A DNA stretch of 64,000 bases from Asaia bogorensis (GTDB lineage Bacteria > Pseudomonadota > Alphaproteobacteria > Acetobacterales > Acetobacteraceae). This document shows positions 8,935 through 18,150 of this stretch, in pieces. The DNA lies in NCBI RefSeq assembly GCF_900465345.1, contig NZ_UEGO01000004.1:124001-188000 (forward strand), in the 5' to 3' direction. The position numbers and the translations under genes were made by a program. The number at the start of each line of letters is the position of its first letter. Within the stretch, counting starts at the first letter, position 1. The notes under the pieces are model-generated. The model was not told where the DNA came from, did no database searches, and worked only from the letters and a program-made list of their open reading frames with translations.

Positions 8935-10278
8935 TCAGTGGGAGAAACCCTTGGCTGAAGCGCGGGTGGAGTGGAGATGGGCTTCCACTTCCGGGTCCAG
9001 CTTCAGGAAGTAGGTCAGAACCGCACTGAGGAAGTAGATGATGGAGTAGACAACCATCACACCAAACACCCCGAAGGCAGGCTCGAAGATGTAGACGATG
9101 GCCGGGCCGATCCAGACACTGGCACCTGCACCAAGGTTCAGCAGCGACATGGCGGCTGCCTTGTTCTCGGGAGCGAGGTAAGGCATCAGGGCCGACAGCG
9201 GCACATAGCCAGCCAGGGTCATGCCATAGAAGGCGCCGGCGATCATGACGATGAACAGATGGTCAGGGCCCAGCAGCGTCGGGGCGAAATACAGTGCCAT
9301 GGTGCTCAGCGTCGAGCCGATACCACCCATGATCAGCACCGTGTAGCGCCAGCTCAGCTTGTCACTGATGATACCCAGGAACAGGTTGAAGAAGATGTTG
9401 CTGATGAAGATGGCCTGAAGAACAGCCAGCCACTGCCCCATGGTGAAGCCGAGCGTATGGGTGAAGTAGAGCGGCATGAACACCAGGAAGCCGAACTCGG
9501 CAGAGGTGTTGATGGCGCGCACAATGCAGCCAATACCCACTTTCGGACGCTGCCAGCCGATGGCCAGCGACATGAACAGGGTCTTGATGGCTCCCTTGTT
9601 GCCGGTTTCAACGCGAGGCACGCGGTTCATGCCGAGCAGGGCCAGCGCACCACCGAAGACGACGAAGCTCAGGGCGACCCAGAGAGTTGCATAACCACCG
9701 ATGATGGGCAGCAGGACACCGGCAATCGTCGTACCCAGCGTGGGCAGACCTGCCGTGAAGCAGAACCAGAACCAGCCAACGGCGGAGCCCAGTTTCTGCA
9801 CGGGCGCCGTGTTCACAACCCAGACGAGAAAGCCGAAGGCGAAGAGCGGATAGCCAAAGCCACGCAGACCGTAGAACAGCGTGATCAATGTCCAGGACTT
9901 GGACGGCAGGGCGAAACCCAGGAACCCGATCTGGAACAGGATCCAGATGGCCAGACCGACAAGCATGACCTTGCGGCTGCCCCACATGTCGGAAAGGGCA
10001 CCCGAGGCCCAGGCCGACACAGCTGCCGTCAGGCCATAGATGGTGAACAGGCCGGCAACGTCATGCTCCTGAAAGCCGAGCGAGACGAGATAGGGAGAGA
10101 GGTAACCACTCTCTACGCCGTCACCGATCATGAAGAGCAGGGTGCCGATAAAGCCCCAGATCATGATCGGTGGAATGCCGGCCCATGAGATGAACCGTCC
10201 GAAAGCCGTCTGTGGCTCAATGTCTGGCAAAGTGTCGGTTGCGGACCGTGCCCCGCCGACGAATGTCCCGCCTGCCAT
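8935..10278 (-). CDS. MFS transporter, polyol permease family (RbtT/DalT/CsbX-like)
   Basis: The 447-residue inner-membrane protein has about 12 hydrophobic segments. Its first helices (GFIGTLLFMIGDGVESGYLSP) closely resemble the ribitol and D-arabinitol permeases RbtT/DalT, including the FMIGDGVE-x-GYLSP motif. The MFS loop signature DMWGSRKVM follows helix 2-3. Proton-coupled uptake of a sugar alcohol is the likely role. The ATG at 10278 has AGGAG eight bases upstream, so the longer frame to 10374 is not needed. It diverges from transketolase and an SDR dehydrogenase, and a ribitol dehydrogenase lies 30 kb away, all consistent with pentitol use. Confidence 0.88.
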   Translation of the reverse strand: MAGGTFVGGARSATDTLPDIEPQTAFGRFISWAGIPPIMIWGFIGTLLFMIGDGVESGYLSPYLVSLGFQEHDVAGLFTIYGLTAAVSAWASGALSDMWGSRKVMLVGLAIWILFQIGFLGFALPSKSWTLITLFYGLRGFGYPLFAFGFLVWVVNTAPVQKLGSAVGWFWFCFTAGLPTLGTTIAGVLLPIIGGYATLWVALSFVVFGGALALLGMNRVPRVETGNKGAIKTLFMSLAIGWQRPKVGIGCIVRAINTSAEFGFLVFMPLYFTHTLGFTMGQWLAVLQAIFISNIFFNLFLGIISDKLSWRYTVLIMGGIGSTLSTMALYFAPTLLGPDHLFIVMIAGAFYGMTLAGYVPLSALMPYLAPENKAAAMSLLNLGAGASVWIGPAIVYIFEPAFGVFGVMVVYSIIYFLSAVLTYFLKLDPEVEAHLHSTRASAKGFSH

Positions 10279-10808
10279 TGTGTTTCTCCTGAGTCTCAAA
10301 AAAGGCATCTTGCTGCCCTGCAGCGTGCCTGGCCCGTCCTCCTTTGCGCGGGTTGCCCCCCTCCGGCAAATCACAAAAAAGAGTTATAGTTACCAGACGG
10401 TCTGTTCGTATGAGACATTCAGGCTGTCAGAATTGGTATGGTAAACGTTTTTTAATGATATCATACGAGAACTTTTGTAGAACGAAATTCGTATTCCAAC
10501 CACTAAGTGACAGAAATTTGAATTGTCCCCCCATGAAACCCTGTATTACACAGATATAAGATTCACGCTTATACATAGACCACACTCCAACTATCTATCA
10601 CGTCATCGTGCATGGATTGCACAAAAATCCTATTGTCATAGATTTTTATTCAGTGACTACATTAGTCCAGCAGTATTCGCTTGATGCAACAAAACGGGTA
10701 TTATTCATGCTTCGTAAAACAAGCTTCATGAACTGAGTTTAATACATATCATTTCATCAGCCGAATCTAACATTTCGGCCACTGGCCGGATCAGACCGAG
10801 GGCTTCTC
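10279..10808. other. Divergent promoter region between permease and transketolase
   Basis: This 530-base AT-rich gap holds no gene I can support. It contains an 8-bp inverted repeat, TCGTATGA (10406-10413) and TCATACGA (10461-10468), and a weaker one, TTCATG (10704-10709) with CATGAA (10727-10732). The length and symmetry suit a regulated divergent promoter, but no regulator gene is adjacent. Confidence 0.5.
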
Positions 10809-12830
10809 ATGACAACCCGCAAGCAACGTGCCAACGCCATCCGTATCCTGGCCATAGATGCCATCTTCAAGGCCCAGTCCGGCCATCCCGGCACGCCAAT
10901 GGGCATGGCTGATATCTCTGAAGTGCTGTGGCGTGACGTGATGCGCTACAACCCGGCCAACCCTGGCTGGTGCAACCGTGACCGCTTTGTCTATTCCAAC
11001 GGCCACGGCTCGATGCTGCTCTATGCCCTGCTTCATCTGAGCGGGTTCGACCTGACAATCGAGGATATCAGGCAGTTCCGCCAACTCCATTCCAGAACGC
11101 CCGGACACCCCGAGTTCGGCTATGCACCCGGGATCGAAACCACTACCGGCCCGCTGGGCCAGGGCATCGCCAACGCTGTCGGGATGGCGCTGGCAGAAAA
11201 GACCCTCGCCGCCCAGTTCAATCGCCCCGGTCTGCCCATCGTCGATCACCATACCTATGCCTATGTGGGCGAAGGTTGCCTGATGGAGGGCATCTCGCAT
11301 GAAGCCTGCGCTCTGGCGGGCACGCTCGGGCTCGGCAAGCTGATCACCCTCTATGATCGCAATATGGTCACCAATGATGGGCCGATCGACGGGGTTTATA
11401 CCGATGATACGCGCAAGCGTTTCGAGGCCTATGACTGGCAGGTGATCGGCGAAATTGACGGGCATGACCCCGATGCTGTGCTCGGCGCACTCAACGCAGC
11501 GCGCGCCGAAACCACGCGCCCGAGCCTGATCATCTGCCGTACCACCATCGGTCAGGGTTGCTCCGAAGGCTATGCCGGCACCAACAAGGTGCATGGCGGT
11601 GTTCTTCCCGCCGATGAAATCGCCAGAATTCGCGAGCGTCTGGATTGGACCAGTCCGGCTTTCGAGATTCCTGACGCCATCTATCGCGATTGGGATCATC
11701 GCCCTGCCGGTGAGGTGGCCGAGGCCGCCTGGAACGATCTGTTCTCCCGCTATCGTGATGCCTATCCGGATCTGGCTGCCGAATTCACCCGCCGTCAGAC
11801 CGGCGCCTTCCCCGCAGACTGGGCAACCCTGTCGCGTGATTTCGTCGCCACCCTGCAGGCAGCCCCGAGGGATATTCCCTCGCGCAAGGCATCGCAGAAC
11901 GCCATTGAGGCCTTTGCTCCCCATCTGCCCGAAATGTTTGGCGGCTGCGCCGATATAACCCCGAGTTGCCTCACACGCTGGTCAGGGTCTTCCTCTGTCT
12001 GCTTCGACGCAGCCGGCAATTACGTCGATTACGGCGTGCGCGAATTCGGCATGGTCGCCATGGCCAATGGCATCGCCCTGCATGGCGGCCTCATTCCCTA
12101 CACCGCGACCTTCCTGATGTTCATGGAATATGCGCGCAATGCCGTGCGCATGGCAGCGCTCATGAAACAGCGTCAGATTCTGGTCTATACGCATGATTCC
12201 ATTGGTCTGGGCGAGGACGGGCCCACCCATCAGCCTGTCGAGCAGCTCGCGAGCCTGCGCCAGACACCCAATATGGTAACCTGGCGCCCCTGCGATCAGG
12301 TCGAAACGGCCATCGCCTGGGTCAGCGCGCTTGAACGTCGTGACGGACCCACCGCCTTTTCGCTCTCGCGCCTGCCGCTCAAGCAACACAGCCGCAGCGA
12401 GGAACAACTGCGCAATGCCTGGCGCGGTGGCTACGTCCTTTCCGACTGCGCGAGCATCCCTGACCTCATCCTGATTGCTACAGGCTCGGAGGTCACACTG
12501 GCCATGGAATCCGCCGCCATTCTGCGCAACCGGAATCTCGCGGTCCGCGTGGTCTCCCTGCCCTCACCCGAAACCTTCGATGCCCAGGACGCAGACTATC
12601 GCGAAAGCGTCCTGCCCGATGGCGTGCGCACCCGTCTGGCCATCGAGGCCGCAAGCACGATGTACTGGTCGCGTTATGTGGGGCTCGATGGTGATGTCGT
12701 GGGCATGACAGGCTTTGGTGAATCCGGCCCGGCACAGGATCTGTTCCGCCATTTCGGCTTCACGACGGCCAATGTCGTCACGCGCGCCGAAGCCCTTCTC
12801 ACCCGTCACGCCAGACGCCGTAGCGCCTGA
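10809..12830 (+). CDS. tkt: Transketolase
   Basis: The 673-residue enzyme transfers two-carbon ketol units between sugar phosphates in the pentose-phosphate pathway, using thiamine diphosphate. Visible motifs are [12 protein letters not shown] near residue 24, [14 protein letters not shown], the cofactor-binding segment [13 protein letters not shown], the catalytic glutamate region [12 protein letters not shown], and [18 protein letters not shown], which is characteristic of the family. Length is normal (about 660-680). GAGGG precedes the ATG. It is followed by an SDR dehydrogenase and lies opposite a polyol permease, so it may be a catabolic copy that disposes of pentulose phosphate. The chromosome may carry another tkt, which this window cannot show. 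Confidence 0.95.
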   Translation: MTTRKQRANAIRILAIDAIFKAQSGHPGTPMGMADISEVLWRDVMRYNPANPGWCNRDRFVYSNGHGSMLLYALLHLSGFDLTIEDIRQFRQLHSRTPGHPEFGYAPGIETTTGPLGQGIANAVGMALAEKTLAAQFNRPGLPIVDHHTYAYVGEGCLMEGISHEACALAGTLGLGKLITLYDRNMVTNDGPIDGVYTDDTRKRFEAYDWQVIGEIDGHDPDAVLGALNAARAETTRPSLIICRTTIGQGCSEGYAGTNKVHGGVLPADEIARIRERLDWTSPAFEIPDAIYRDWDHRPAGEVAEAAWNDLFSRYRDAYPDLAAEFTRRQTGAFPADWATLSRDFVATLQAAPRDIPSRKASQNAIEAFAPHLPEMFGGCADITPSCLTRWSGSSSVCFDAAGNYVDYGVREFGMVAMANGIALHGGLIPYTATFLMFMEYARNAVRMAALMKQRQILVYTHDSIGLGEDGPTHQPVEQLASLRQTPNMVTWRPCDQVETAIAWVSALERRDGPTAFSLSRLPLKQHSRSEEQLRNAWRGGYVLSDCASIPDLILIATGSEVTLAMESAAILRNRNLAVRVVSLPSPETFDAQDADYRESVLPDGVRTRLAIEAASTMYWSRYVGLDGDVVGMTGFGESGPAQDLFRHFGFTTANVVTRAEALLTRHARRRSA

Positions 12831-12902
12831 CAAAACGCCCTTTCCCGGCATTTTTGTGGGCGGCACCCGACCATGCCGCCCCCACCCATACTGGATAAAT
12901 TC

Positions 12903-13670
12903 ATGGACCTTTTCGATCTCTCCGGCGATGTCGCTTTTGTCACCGGGGCCGGAAGCGGCATCGGGCAACAGATCGCCATCGGCCTTGCCGAAGCCGGTGC
13001 TTCGGTTGCCTGTTTCGACCTCCCCGGCTCGCGTCAGGGCCTCGACGAGACTGCCGACCGTATCCGCGGCCTCAAACGTGCCGCGCTGGTCTGCACCGGT
13101 GATGCAACCGACGAAACCAGCCTGGCCGATGCCATTGCGGCCACACAGGCCGAACTCGGCCTGCTTTCGGTTGCCGTCAATGCCGCAGGCATCGCCAATG
13201 CCGCCCCGGCCGAGGAGATGGGACGCGACCAGTGGCAGCGCGTGCTCGATATCAATACGACAGGCGTCTTTCTCTCCTCTCAGGCCGAGGGGCGCGCCAT
13301 GCTGGCCAATGGTCGTGGATCGATTGTCAACATCGCCTCCATGTCCGGCGTGATCGTCAATCGCGGCCTGATGCAGGCGCATTACAATGCGTCCAAAGCC
13401 GCCGTCATCCATCTGAGCAAAAGCCTTGCAATGGAATGGGCGACGCGCGGCGTACGTGTGAACACCATCAGCCCCGGCTATACTGCTACCCCCATGAACA
13501 CACGCCCCGAATGGGCCGAGCGTGTGAAAGTGTTCGAGAACGACACCCCCATGAACCGCATTGCCGCCCCGCGCGAAATGGTGGGGCCCGCCATTTTCCT
13601 CTCCTCCCGCGCTGCGTCCTTCTGCACCGGGGTCGACCTGCTTGTGGATGGCGGTTTCTGCTGCTGGTAA
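12903..13670 (+). CDS. SDR family oxidoreductase, probable polyol dehydrogenase
   Basis: The 255-residue classical short-chain dehydrogenase has the NAD(P) motif TGAGSGIGQQIA, Asp39 after strand 2 (favouring NAD), the NAAG motif, catalytic Ser in NIASMSG and Y-N-A-S-K. The end INTISPGYTATPMN...LLVDGGF is typical of the family. The start at 12903 gives the usual MDLFDLSG N-terminus. An ATG at 12873 with GGGCGG upstream would add ten residues and cannot be excluded. The position behind transketolase and near a polyol permease suggests oxidation of a sugar alcohol to a ketose. The substrate is inferred from context only. Confidence 0.85.
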   Translation: MDLFDLSGDVAFVTGAGSGIGQQIAIGLAEAGASVACFDLPGSRQGLDETADRIRGLKRAALVCTGDATDETSLADAIAATQAELGLLSVAVNAAGIANAAPAEEMGRDQWQRVLDINTTGVFLSSQAEGRAMLANGRGSIVNIASMSGVIVNRGLMQAHYNASKAAVIHLSKSLAMEWATRGVRVNTISPGYTATPMNTRPEWAERVKVFENDTPMNRIAAPREMVGPAIFLSSRAASFCTGVDLLVDGGFCCW

Positions 13671-13676
13671 GAATGC

Positions 13677-13853
13677 GCAGGGCTCTGCCCTGAGACCTCC
13701 AGAGGGGTGGAAGCCTGAGGTGCCTGTTTTGCGTCACCCTGCCTTTCGCCCGTTCCACAGGTCGTCTGCAGATGGGGAAATCTCTGTTGCTGGCACGGCT
13801 CTTCAGGGCGCTGCCCTGAGACCCGCAAAGGGGCGTTAGCCCCTTTGATCCCG
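13677..13853. repeat. Two degenerate copies of a GC-rich intergenic palindromic repeat
   Basis: Copy one starts AGGGCTCTGCCCTGAGAC (13679-13696) and copy two AGGGCGCTGCCCTGAGAC (13805-13822). Both continue with a purine-rich GGGG stretch and a GCC-containing arm. Each can fold, as AGGGC pairs with GCCCT, and in copy two AAAGGGGC pairs with GCCCCTTT. A related hairpin stands at 16297-16317. No reading frame here looks like a gene. Confidence 0.6.
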
Positions 13854-13949
13854 GATTGTTATGCCGTTCACGCCTTGTCCTGCGTCACTGCGTCCCGTGT
13901 CGCAGATGATCTGCGCGCTCGGCCTCGAAAACAGGCTTATTTTCGGCCT

Positions 13950-14429
13950 TCAGGAGGCGAGACGCTCTATGGGAAGTTCGAGCGTATGCTTGATTTCCGA
14001 CAGAGCCACCATTGAATTGACCTCCTGTATCCCCGGGATCAGGGCCAGTCTTTTCAGAAAGAACTGCTCGTAGGATTCGATATCCCGCGTCACGATGCGC
14101 AGGATGAAATCGACCGAGCCAAGCAGAACATAGCAATCCTGCACCTCAGGGAATTCGCGTATAGCCTCTTCAAACGCAGCCAGATTGGCGCGGGCATGGG
14201 CTGTGAGCTTCACCAGAGCATAAACCTGCGCGTTCAGCCCGATCTTGCGCCGATCCACCAGATAGACCTGTTTTTGCAGGATTCCCGACTCCCTGAGGCG
14301 CTGTATGCGACGCCAGCATGGCGCCTGCGAAAGCCCGACAGACTCGGCCAGCTCAGCCGTCGGGCGTGATGCATCCTGCTGGAGCAACTGCAGCAGATGG
14401 CGGTCAATCGCATCCAGATCCTCAAGCAT
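13950..14429 (-). CDS. Lrp/AsnC family transcriptional regulator
   Basis: The protein of about 159 residues has an N-terminal winged helix (DAIDRHLLQLLQQDASRPTAELAESVGLSQAPCWRRIQRLRESGII-like pattern) and a C-terminal RAM/ACT-type ligand domain (ALVKLTAHARANL, VQDCYVLLGSVDFILRIV). The internal ATG at 14429 is preferred to 14435 because GAGG lies seven bases before it. It is divergent from the thiamine-diphosphate decarboxylase gene with 168 bases between, so it most likely senses an amino acid or keto acid and controls that gene and itself. Confidence 0.92.
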   Translation of the reverse strand: MLEDLDAIDRHLLQLLQQDASRPTAELAESVGLSQAPCWRRIQRLRESGILQKQVYLVDRRKIGLNAQVYALVKLTAHARANLAAFEEAIREFPEVQDCYVLLGSVDFILRIVTRDIESYEQFFLKRLALIPGIQEVNSMVALSEIKHTLELPIERLAS

Positions 14430-14597
14430 CTTCATACCTCAAAAATGATCTCTTAACGCATATTTTATGCACTAAAGCCGCATTAATGAAGCTGAAAACG
14501 CAATTTTTATCAGAAGATCGCATGATACCGTTCCGGCAAAGGGATATTGGCTCAACTGGCCAACATCCCGCAAAAACGCCCTTACTGGAGCCAGACC

Positions 14598-16289
14598 ATG
14601 TCAGCCAGCTTCGCCAAGACAAGCACGCTCGACGCCCGCAGTGGTGCCGATATCCTGCTCGAAATCCTCGCAAGCGAGGGGGTCGAGTATATCTTCGGCA
14701 ACCCCGGCACGACGGAGCTTCCTCTTATGGACAGTCTGCTGCGCCGGCCCGATATCAGCTACATCCTCGCCCTGCAGGAGGCGAGCGCTGTGGCCATGGC
14801 CGATGGCTATGCCCAGGCAGCGGGCCGACCGGGTTTTCTCAACCTGCATACAGCAGGCGGCCTGGGTCATGGCATGGGTAATCTGCTCAACGCCCATGTC
14901 TCGCAAACACCTCTTGTCGTCACGGCAGGGCAGCAGGATCTGCGCCACGCCGTTACCGATCCGCTCCTGTTTGGTGATCTTCTGAAAATTGCCGAGCCTG
15001 CGGTGAAATGGGGCAAGGAAGTTGCCTCTGCCGAGCAACTTCCCACGCTGGTTCGGCGCGCCTTTCATGACGCCGATGCCGCACCTTCCGGCCCGGTCTT
15101 TCTGTCCTTGCCCATGGACGTGATGGAAGAGATGAGCACCGTCAGTGCCGGGGCCCCTTCACGCATCGACCGCAATGCCATTGCCGGCGCCCTGCCAGAA
15201 CTGGCAAATGCCCTTGCCGCCATTGCGCCCGGGCGCCTTGCCCTGATTGCAGGTGACGAAATCCACACCAGCCGCGCCGCTGCTGAAACGGCCAGCCTGG
15301 CCGAGACACTGGGTGCACCCGTCTATGGCTCTTCGTGGCCCTCGCGCGTCCCTTTCCCGACCGCCCATCCGCTATGGCGTGGCAACCTGCCCACCACGGC
15401 GCGCGGTATTGCCGAAGTGCTCTCCCAGTATGACGCCATTTTCGCCATTGGCGGCAAATCGCTCATTACCATTCTCTATACGGAAGGCTCGGCGATACCG
15501 GAGGGGTGTACCGTCTATCAGCTTTCTGCCGATGTGAACGATCTGGGGCGCACCTATCCCACGGCGCTCTCGACCTGCGGGCATCTGAAAGCATCGCTCA
15601 ACGTGCTTCAGTCGCTGGTGGAAAACGCCTCGCTTGCCCATGCCCCCGCCTATGACGCCCTGCGCCGCAAAGCGGCCACACAGCGCGCCTCGGAACGCGC
15701 CACCCTTCATGGCCGCGCTGATGCGGCCATGAATGAGGCAGTTATCCCACCCATTCTTGCTGCGCGTGAAGCCGTACGGGCCATCGGCCCCGACACTCCC
15801 ATCGTGGATGAGGCCATTGCAACATCGGGTTTTGTTCGCAGCTTTCTCGAAAGCAGTGATCCGTCCCAATACTCCTTTCTGCGCGGTGGGGCTTTGGGGT
15901 GGGGCATGCCCGCTGCCATCGGCTGCTCACTCGGCCTGAAGCGCGAGCCTGTCGTGTGCCTCGTCGGTGATGGCGCGGCGCTTTATTCGCCTCAGGCGCT
16001 CTGGACGGCTGCTCACGAAAACCTCCCCATCACCTTCGTTGTCATGAATAACTGCGAATATAATGTGCTGAAAAACTTTATGCGTGGTCAGCAGAATTAC
16101 ACGGCGGCACAGACCGGGCGCTTCATCGCAATGGATATCGTCAACCCCACCATTGATTATCAGGCACTCGCCACCTCCATGGGCCTGCCTGCCCAGCGCC
16201 TGACACGCGCTGGCGATATCGCCCCCGCCATTCAGGCTGGTATTGCGAGCGGCAAGGCCAATCTGATCGAGATCATGATCAGCCGCTGA
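14598..16289 (+). CDS. Thiamine-diphosphate decarboxylase, benzoylformate decarboxylase-like
   Basis: The 563-residue protein follows benzoylformate decarboxylase through its length: FGNPGTTELP (35-42), LALQEASAVAMADGYAQA with the cofactor-activating Glu61, INLH-equivalent NLHTAGG with His84, VTAGQQD, and the cofactor motif GDGAALYS to MNN. Two active-site positions differ from the Pseudomonas enzyme: Ser26 is a Thr (Thr38), and the region of His281 has no His (GGKSLITILYTEG). It therefore probably decarboxylates another aromatic or branched 2-keto acid, or acts as a lyase. The ATG at 14598 has GGAG seven bases upstream. The divergent Lrp-type regulator fits control by a keto or amino acid. 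Confidence 0.85.
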   Translation: MSASFAKTSTLDARSGADILLEILASEGVEYIFGNPGTTELPLMDSLLRRPDISYILALQEASAVAMADGYAQAAGRPGFLNLHTAGGLGHGMGNLLNAHVSQTPLVVTAGQQDLRHAVTDPLLFGDLLKIAEPAVKWGKEVASAEQLPTLVRRAFHDADAAPSGPVFLSLPMDVMEEMSTVSAGAPSRIDRNAIAGALPELANALAAIAPGRLALIAGDEIHTSRAAAETASLAETLGAPVYGSSWPSRVPFPTAHPLWRGNLPTTARGIAEVLSQYDAIFAIGGKSLITILYTEGSAIPEGCTVYQLSADVNDLGRTYPTALSTCGHLKASLNVLQSLVENASLAHAPAYDALRRKAATQRASERATLHGRADAAMNEAVIPPILAAREAVRAIGPDTPIVDEAIATSGFVRSFLESSDPSQYSFLRGGALGWGMPAAIGCSLGLKREPVVCLVGDGAALYSPQALWTAAHENLPITFVVMNNCEYNVLKNFMRGQQNYTAAQTGRFIAMDIVNPTIDYQALATSMGLPAQRLTRAGDIAPAIQAGIASGKANLIEIMISR

Positions 16290-16296
16290 ATGTTGC

Positions 16297-16317
16297 GGCG
16301 AGGGTTCTGCCCTCGCC
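16297..16317. terminator. Strong hairpin after the decarboxylase gene
   Basis: GGCGAGGG (16297-16304) pairs perfectly with CCCTCGCC (16310-16317) around a five-base loop, eight bases past the stop codon. There is no T run, so it may act as a transcript-end stabiliser. It shares the TTCTGCCCT core of the repeats at 13677-13853. Confidence 0.55.
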
Positions 16318-16350
16318 CCCACACGGGGCCTCGCTGCACTAAACCCGCTT

Positions 16351-16806
16351 TTACAACGCCAGATGGAAGAACTGGTTATGCGCGGTGGCCTTATACGGGC
16401 CGAAGGGCGGACCACTCTCGAACCCGTAGCGGCGATAGAGCCTTATCGCAGCCTCGAACGATGGTGACGTCCCGGTTTCGAGGCTCAACCGCATCAGACC
16501 ACGCGCTCTCGCAGCCTTGATAAGCGTGCCCAGTATGGCCGCTCCAGCGCCACGCCCGAGAAAATCGGGGTGGGTCCGCATGGATTTGACCTCGCCCACA
16601 CCCTCACCGAACTGCTTCAGCGCCCCAATGGCGGCGACACGCCCCTCGATACGTGCAGTCCATACCGTTACCTCGGGCGCGGTCAGTCCTGAGAGATCAA
16701 GGGCAAAGCGAAACGCCTCTGGCGTGCTTTCCGCCATGCCCGACAAATGCAAGGCCAGCAGCGCCCGACTTTCCGCGCTGGAGAGATCGTCGATCCCTAT
16801 CTCCAT
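16351..16806 (-). CDS. GNAT family N-acetyltransferase
   Basis: The 151-residue protein starts MEIGIDDLSS and carries the acetyl-CoA binding region (THPDFLGRGAGAAILGTLIKAARARGL), followed by LETGTSPSFEAAIRLYRRYGFE, both typical of GNAT acetyltransferases. The ATG at 16806 is preceded by AGGAAAGGGA. A longer frame to 17142 exists but runs opposite the broken gene on the other strand and is not family-like. The substrate cannot be told. The nearest family members act on small amines or peptides. Confidence 0.85.
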   Translation of the reverse strand: MEIGIDDLSSAESRALLALHLSGMAESTPEAFRFALDLSGLTAPEVTVWTARIEGRVAAIGALKQFGEGVGEVKSMRTHPDFLGRGAGAAILGTLIKAARARGLMRLSLETGTSPSFEAAIRLYRRYGFESGPPFGPYKATAHNQFFHLAL

Positions 16807-16950
16807 GGGCCAATATCCCTTTCCTGTTGCCTGAGCCGCTTCAGAGCGGGAGAAAATGATCGCAAAGTCGTACGCGGCCCCTGCGCTCTCCTGCATTTGC
16901 CTGATGATGGGCACACCTTCCCAAGGATCGTTGCCTTTGTCAGCCATTTC

Positions 16951-17659
16951 CCGCATAGCGTTCTCGATCGGGCCGAGGCGTATCTGGCCTCGCAGCCAAT
17001 TCAGGGTGGAGGCACCTTGCTCGATGCGTCCGGCGCCGTCCTCTATAGCGATGTCATGACCTTTGTACCGGGTCCGGTCTATTTCCTTGGGCTTAATCCC
17101 GAGGGGTGCCCTGATAATAACCGTGACAGGACCACTCGACACGCACTGGCTGCCACCCGGTCAGGGAAAATGCGTTTCTGGACCAGTCATGGGGTGATCC
17201 GCCAAAAACCTGCCCTCAGGAGAGGCGCCATTACAGCGCCGTATATGCAAACTATTTACGATGATGAGGCTGGAGACACGCAAAATTGCCGCGAGCAATC
17301 TGGTATTCACCCGCTCGCGCAATCTGCGTTTGCATATGAATTTTGAGAACGCCATCGTGCAATGCCGCCCCGTTCATGAATTATTTATCGACGCAATCCA
17401 GCTGGAATCAATCCTCACGCACGGCAACCGCGATACATTCAGACAGGGAATACGCCCGCATTTTACCGAAAATCACGCGGCGCATCATGCTGGCTGGAAA
17501 ATTCATTTGGGAACATGCACGATTGCCGGCCGGAACATTCCTGTAATGAACATGCCTCACCTTTCATTCTGGGCCATCAACGCGGAAACACGAAAAGCCG
17601 AGCGACGACGTGCCATTCTTCGCACTCTTTTCAACGAATATGGTTTTCCACCACGATAA
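16951..17659 (+). pseudogene. Frameshifted uracil-DNA-glycosylase-superfamily-like gene
   Basis: Frame one encodes SGAVLYSDVMTFVPGPVYFLGLNPEG and TTRHALAATRSGK up to about 17200. The match then continues in the next frame from about 17198 with APLQRRICKLF, RKIAASNLVFTRSRN, CRPVHELFIDAI and a C-terminal part ending at 17659. Together these give the order of motifs I know from bacterial proteins of the uracil-DNA-glycosylase fold (GPVYFLGLNPGG, then SNLVFVRS). The shift lies between about 17190 and 17225. No clear start codon or ribosome site was found upstream, so the left border is approximate. It is either a decayed gene or a sequencing error. Confidence 0.6.
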
Positions 17660-17703
17660 CCCGCCATCAATGACGCGCTCCGCAATCAGAGCCATTCGCC
17701 TGT

Positions 17704-18150
17704 TCAAGGCACGTCAAATTTGGTTAGAAGCCAGCCATAGCCAGCCAACAGATCCTCGTGATGCCGGCGAGTCAGTGCGGCCAGACAGGCGACATGCTCG
17801 AGGGGCCCCGCTGTTCCACCGCCATAGAGCCCATATTCGGCATGGCAGAGTTGGTCCCGGTAAACCAGCCACGCGCGCTCAGCCTGCCTCAGCGCGTCAC
17901 GATCATTTAATCGCGGCTGATCACTACGCTGAAAAAGGGCAATAATTCGTTGATAATCCCTGTTGAGCGCAGCGTCCTCCTGTCGTCTGACCTTTTCAAA
18001 ACAGTCATAAGTTCCAGCCTGTCCCATTTGCCCATCCTGGCTCCTACAGGCTGCCATGAGCGGCTTGTCCTTGTTCATCCTCTGGGCATGGGCGCCAGGG
18101 GAAATGCCGCAAAGAACAGCGACGGCGAACTGGCGTACGATCTTCTTCAT
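17704..18150 (-). CDS. Secreted DUF1311 (LprI N-terminal-like) protein
   Basis: The 148-residue protein has a signal peptide (MKKIVRQFAVAVLCGISPGAHA-Q pattern, cleavage about residue 23). The mature part has the DUF1311 features: YDCFEKVRRQEDAALNRDYQR, ALRQAERAWLVYRDQLC, a GGGTAG turn and a final C-L-A-A-L-T-x-R. Four conserved cysteines are likely in disulfides. Some family members inhibit lysozyme, but the role here is unproven. Its ATG overlaps the stop of the methyltransferase gene (ATGA), so the two are translated together. Confidence 0.8.
   Translation of the reverse strand: MKKIVRQFAVAVLCGISPGAHAQRMNKDKPLMAACRSQDGQMGQAGTYDCFEKVRRQEDAALNRDYQRIIALFQRSDQPRLNDRDALRQAERAWLVYRDQLCHAEYGLYGGGTAGPLEHVACLAALTRRHHEDLLAGYGWLLTKFDVP

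Noticed and set aside
8971-10188. Open frame of 405 codons on the plus strand
   Set aside because: It lies opposite the polyol permease, is full of Gln, Asp and His without any fold pattern, and is a typical antisense shadow of a GC-rich membrane-protein gene.
10791-11924. Open frame of 377 codons on the minus strand
   Set aside because: Antisense to transketolase, whose motifs are complete; no ribosome site or family pattern.
16807-17142. N-terminal extension of the GNAT frame
   Set aside because: The family begins at 16806 with a good ribosome site; the extension is antisense to the broken glycosylase-like gene.
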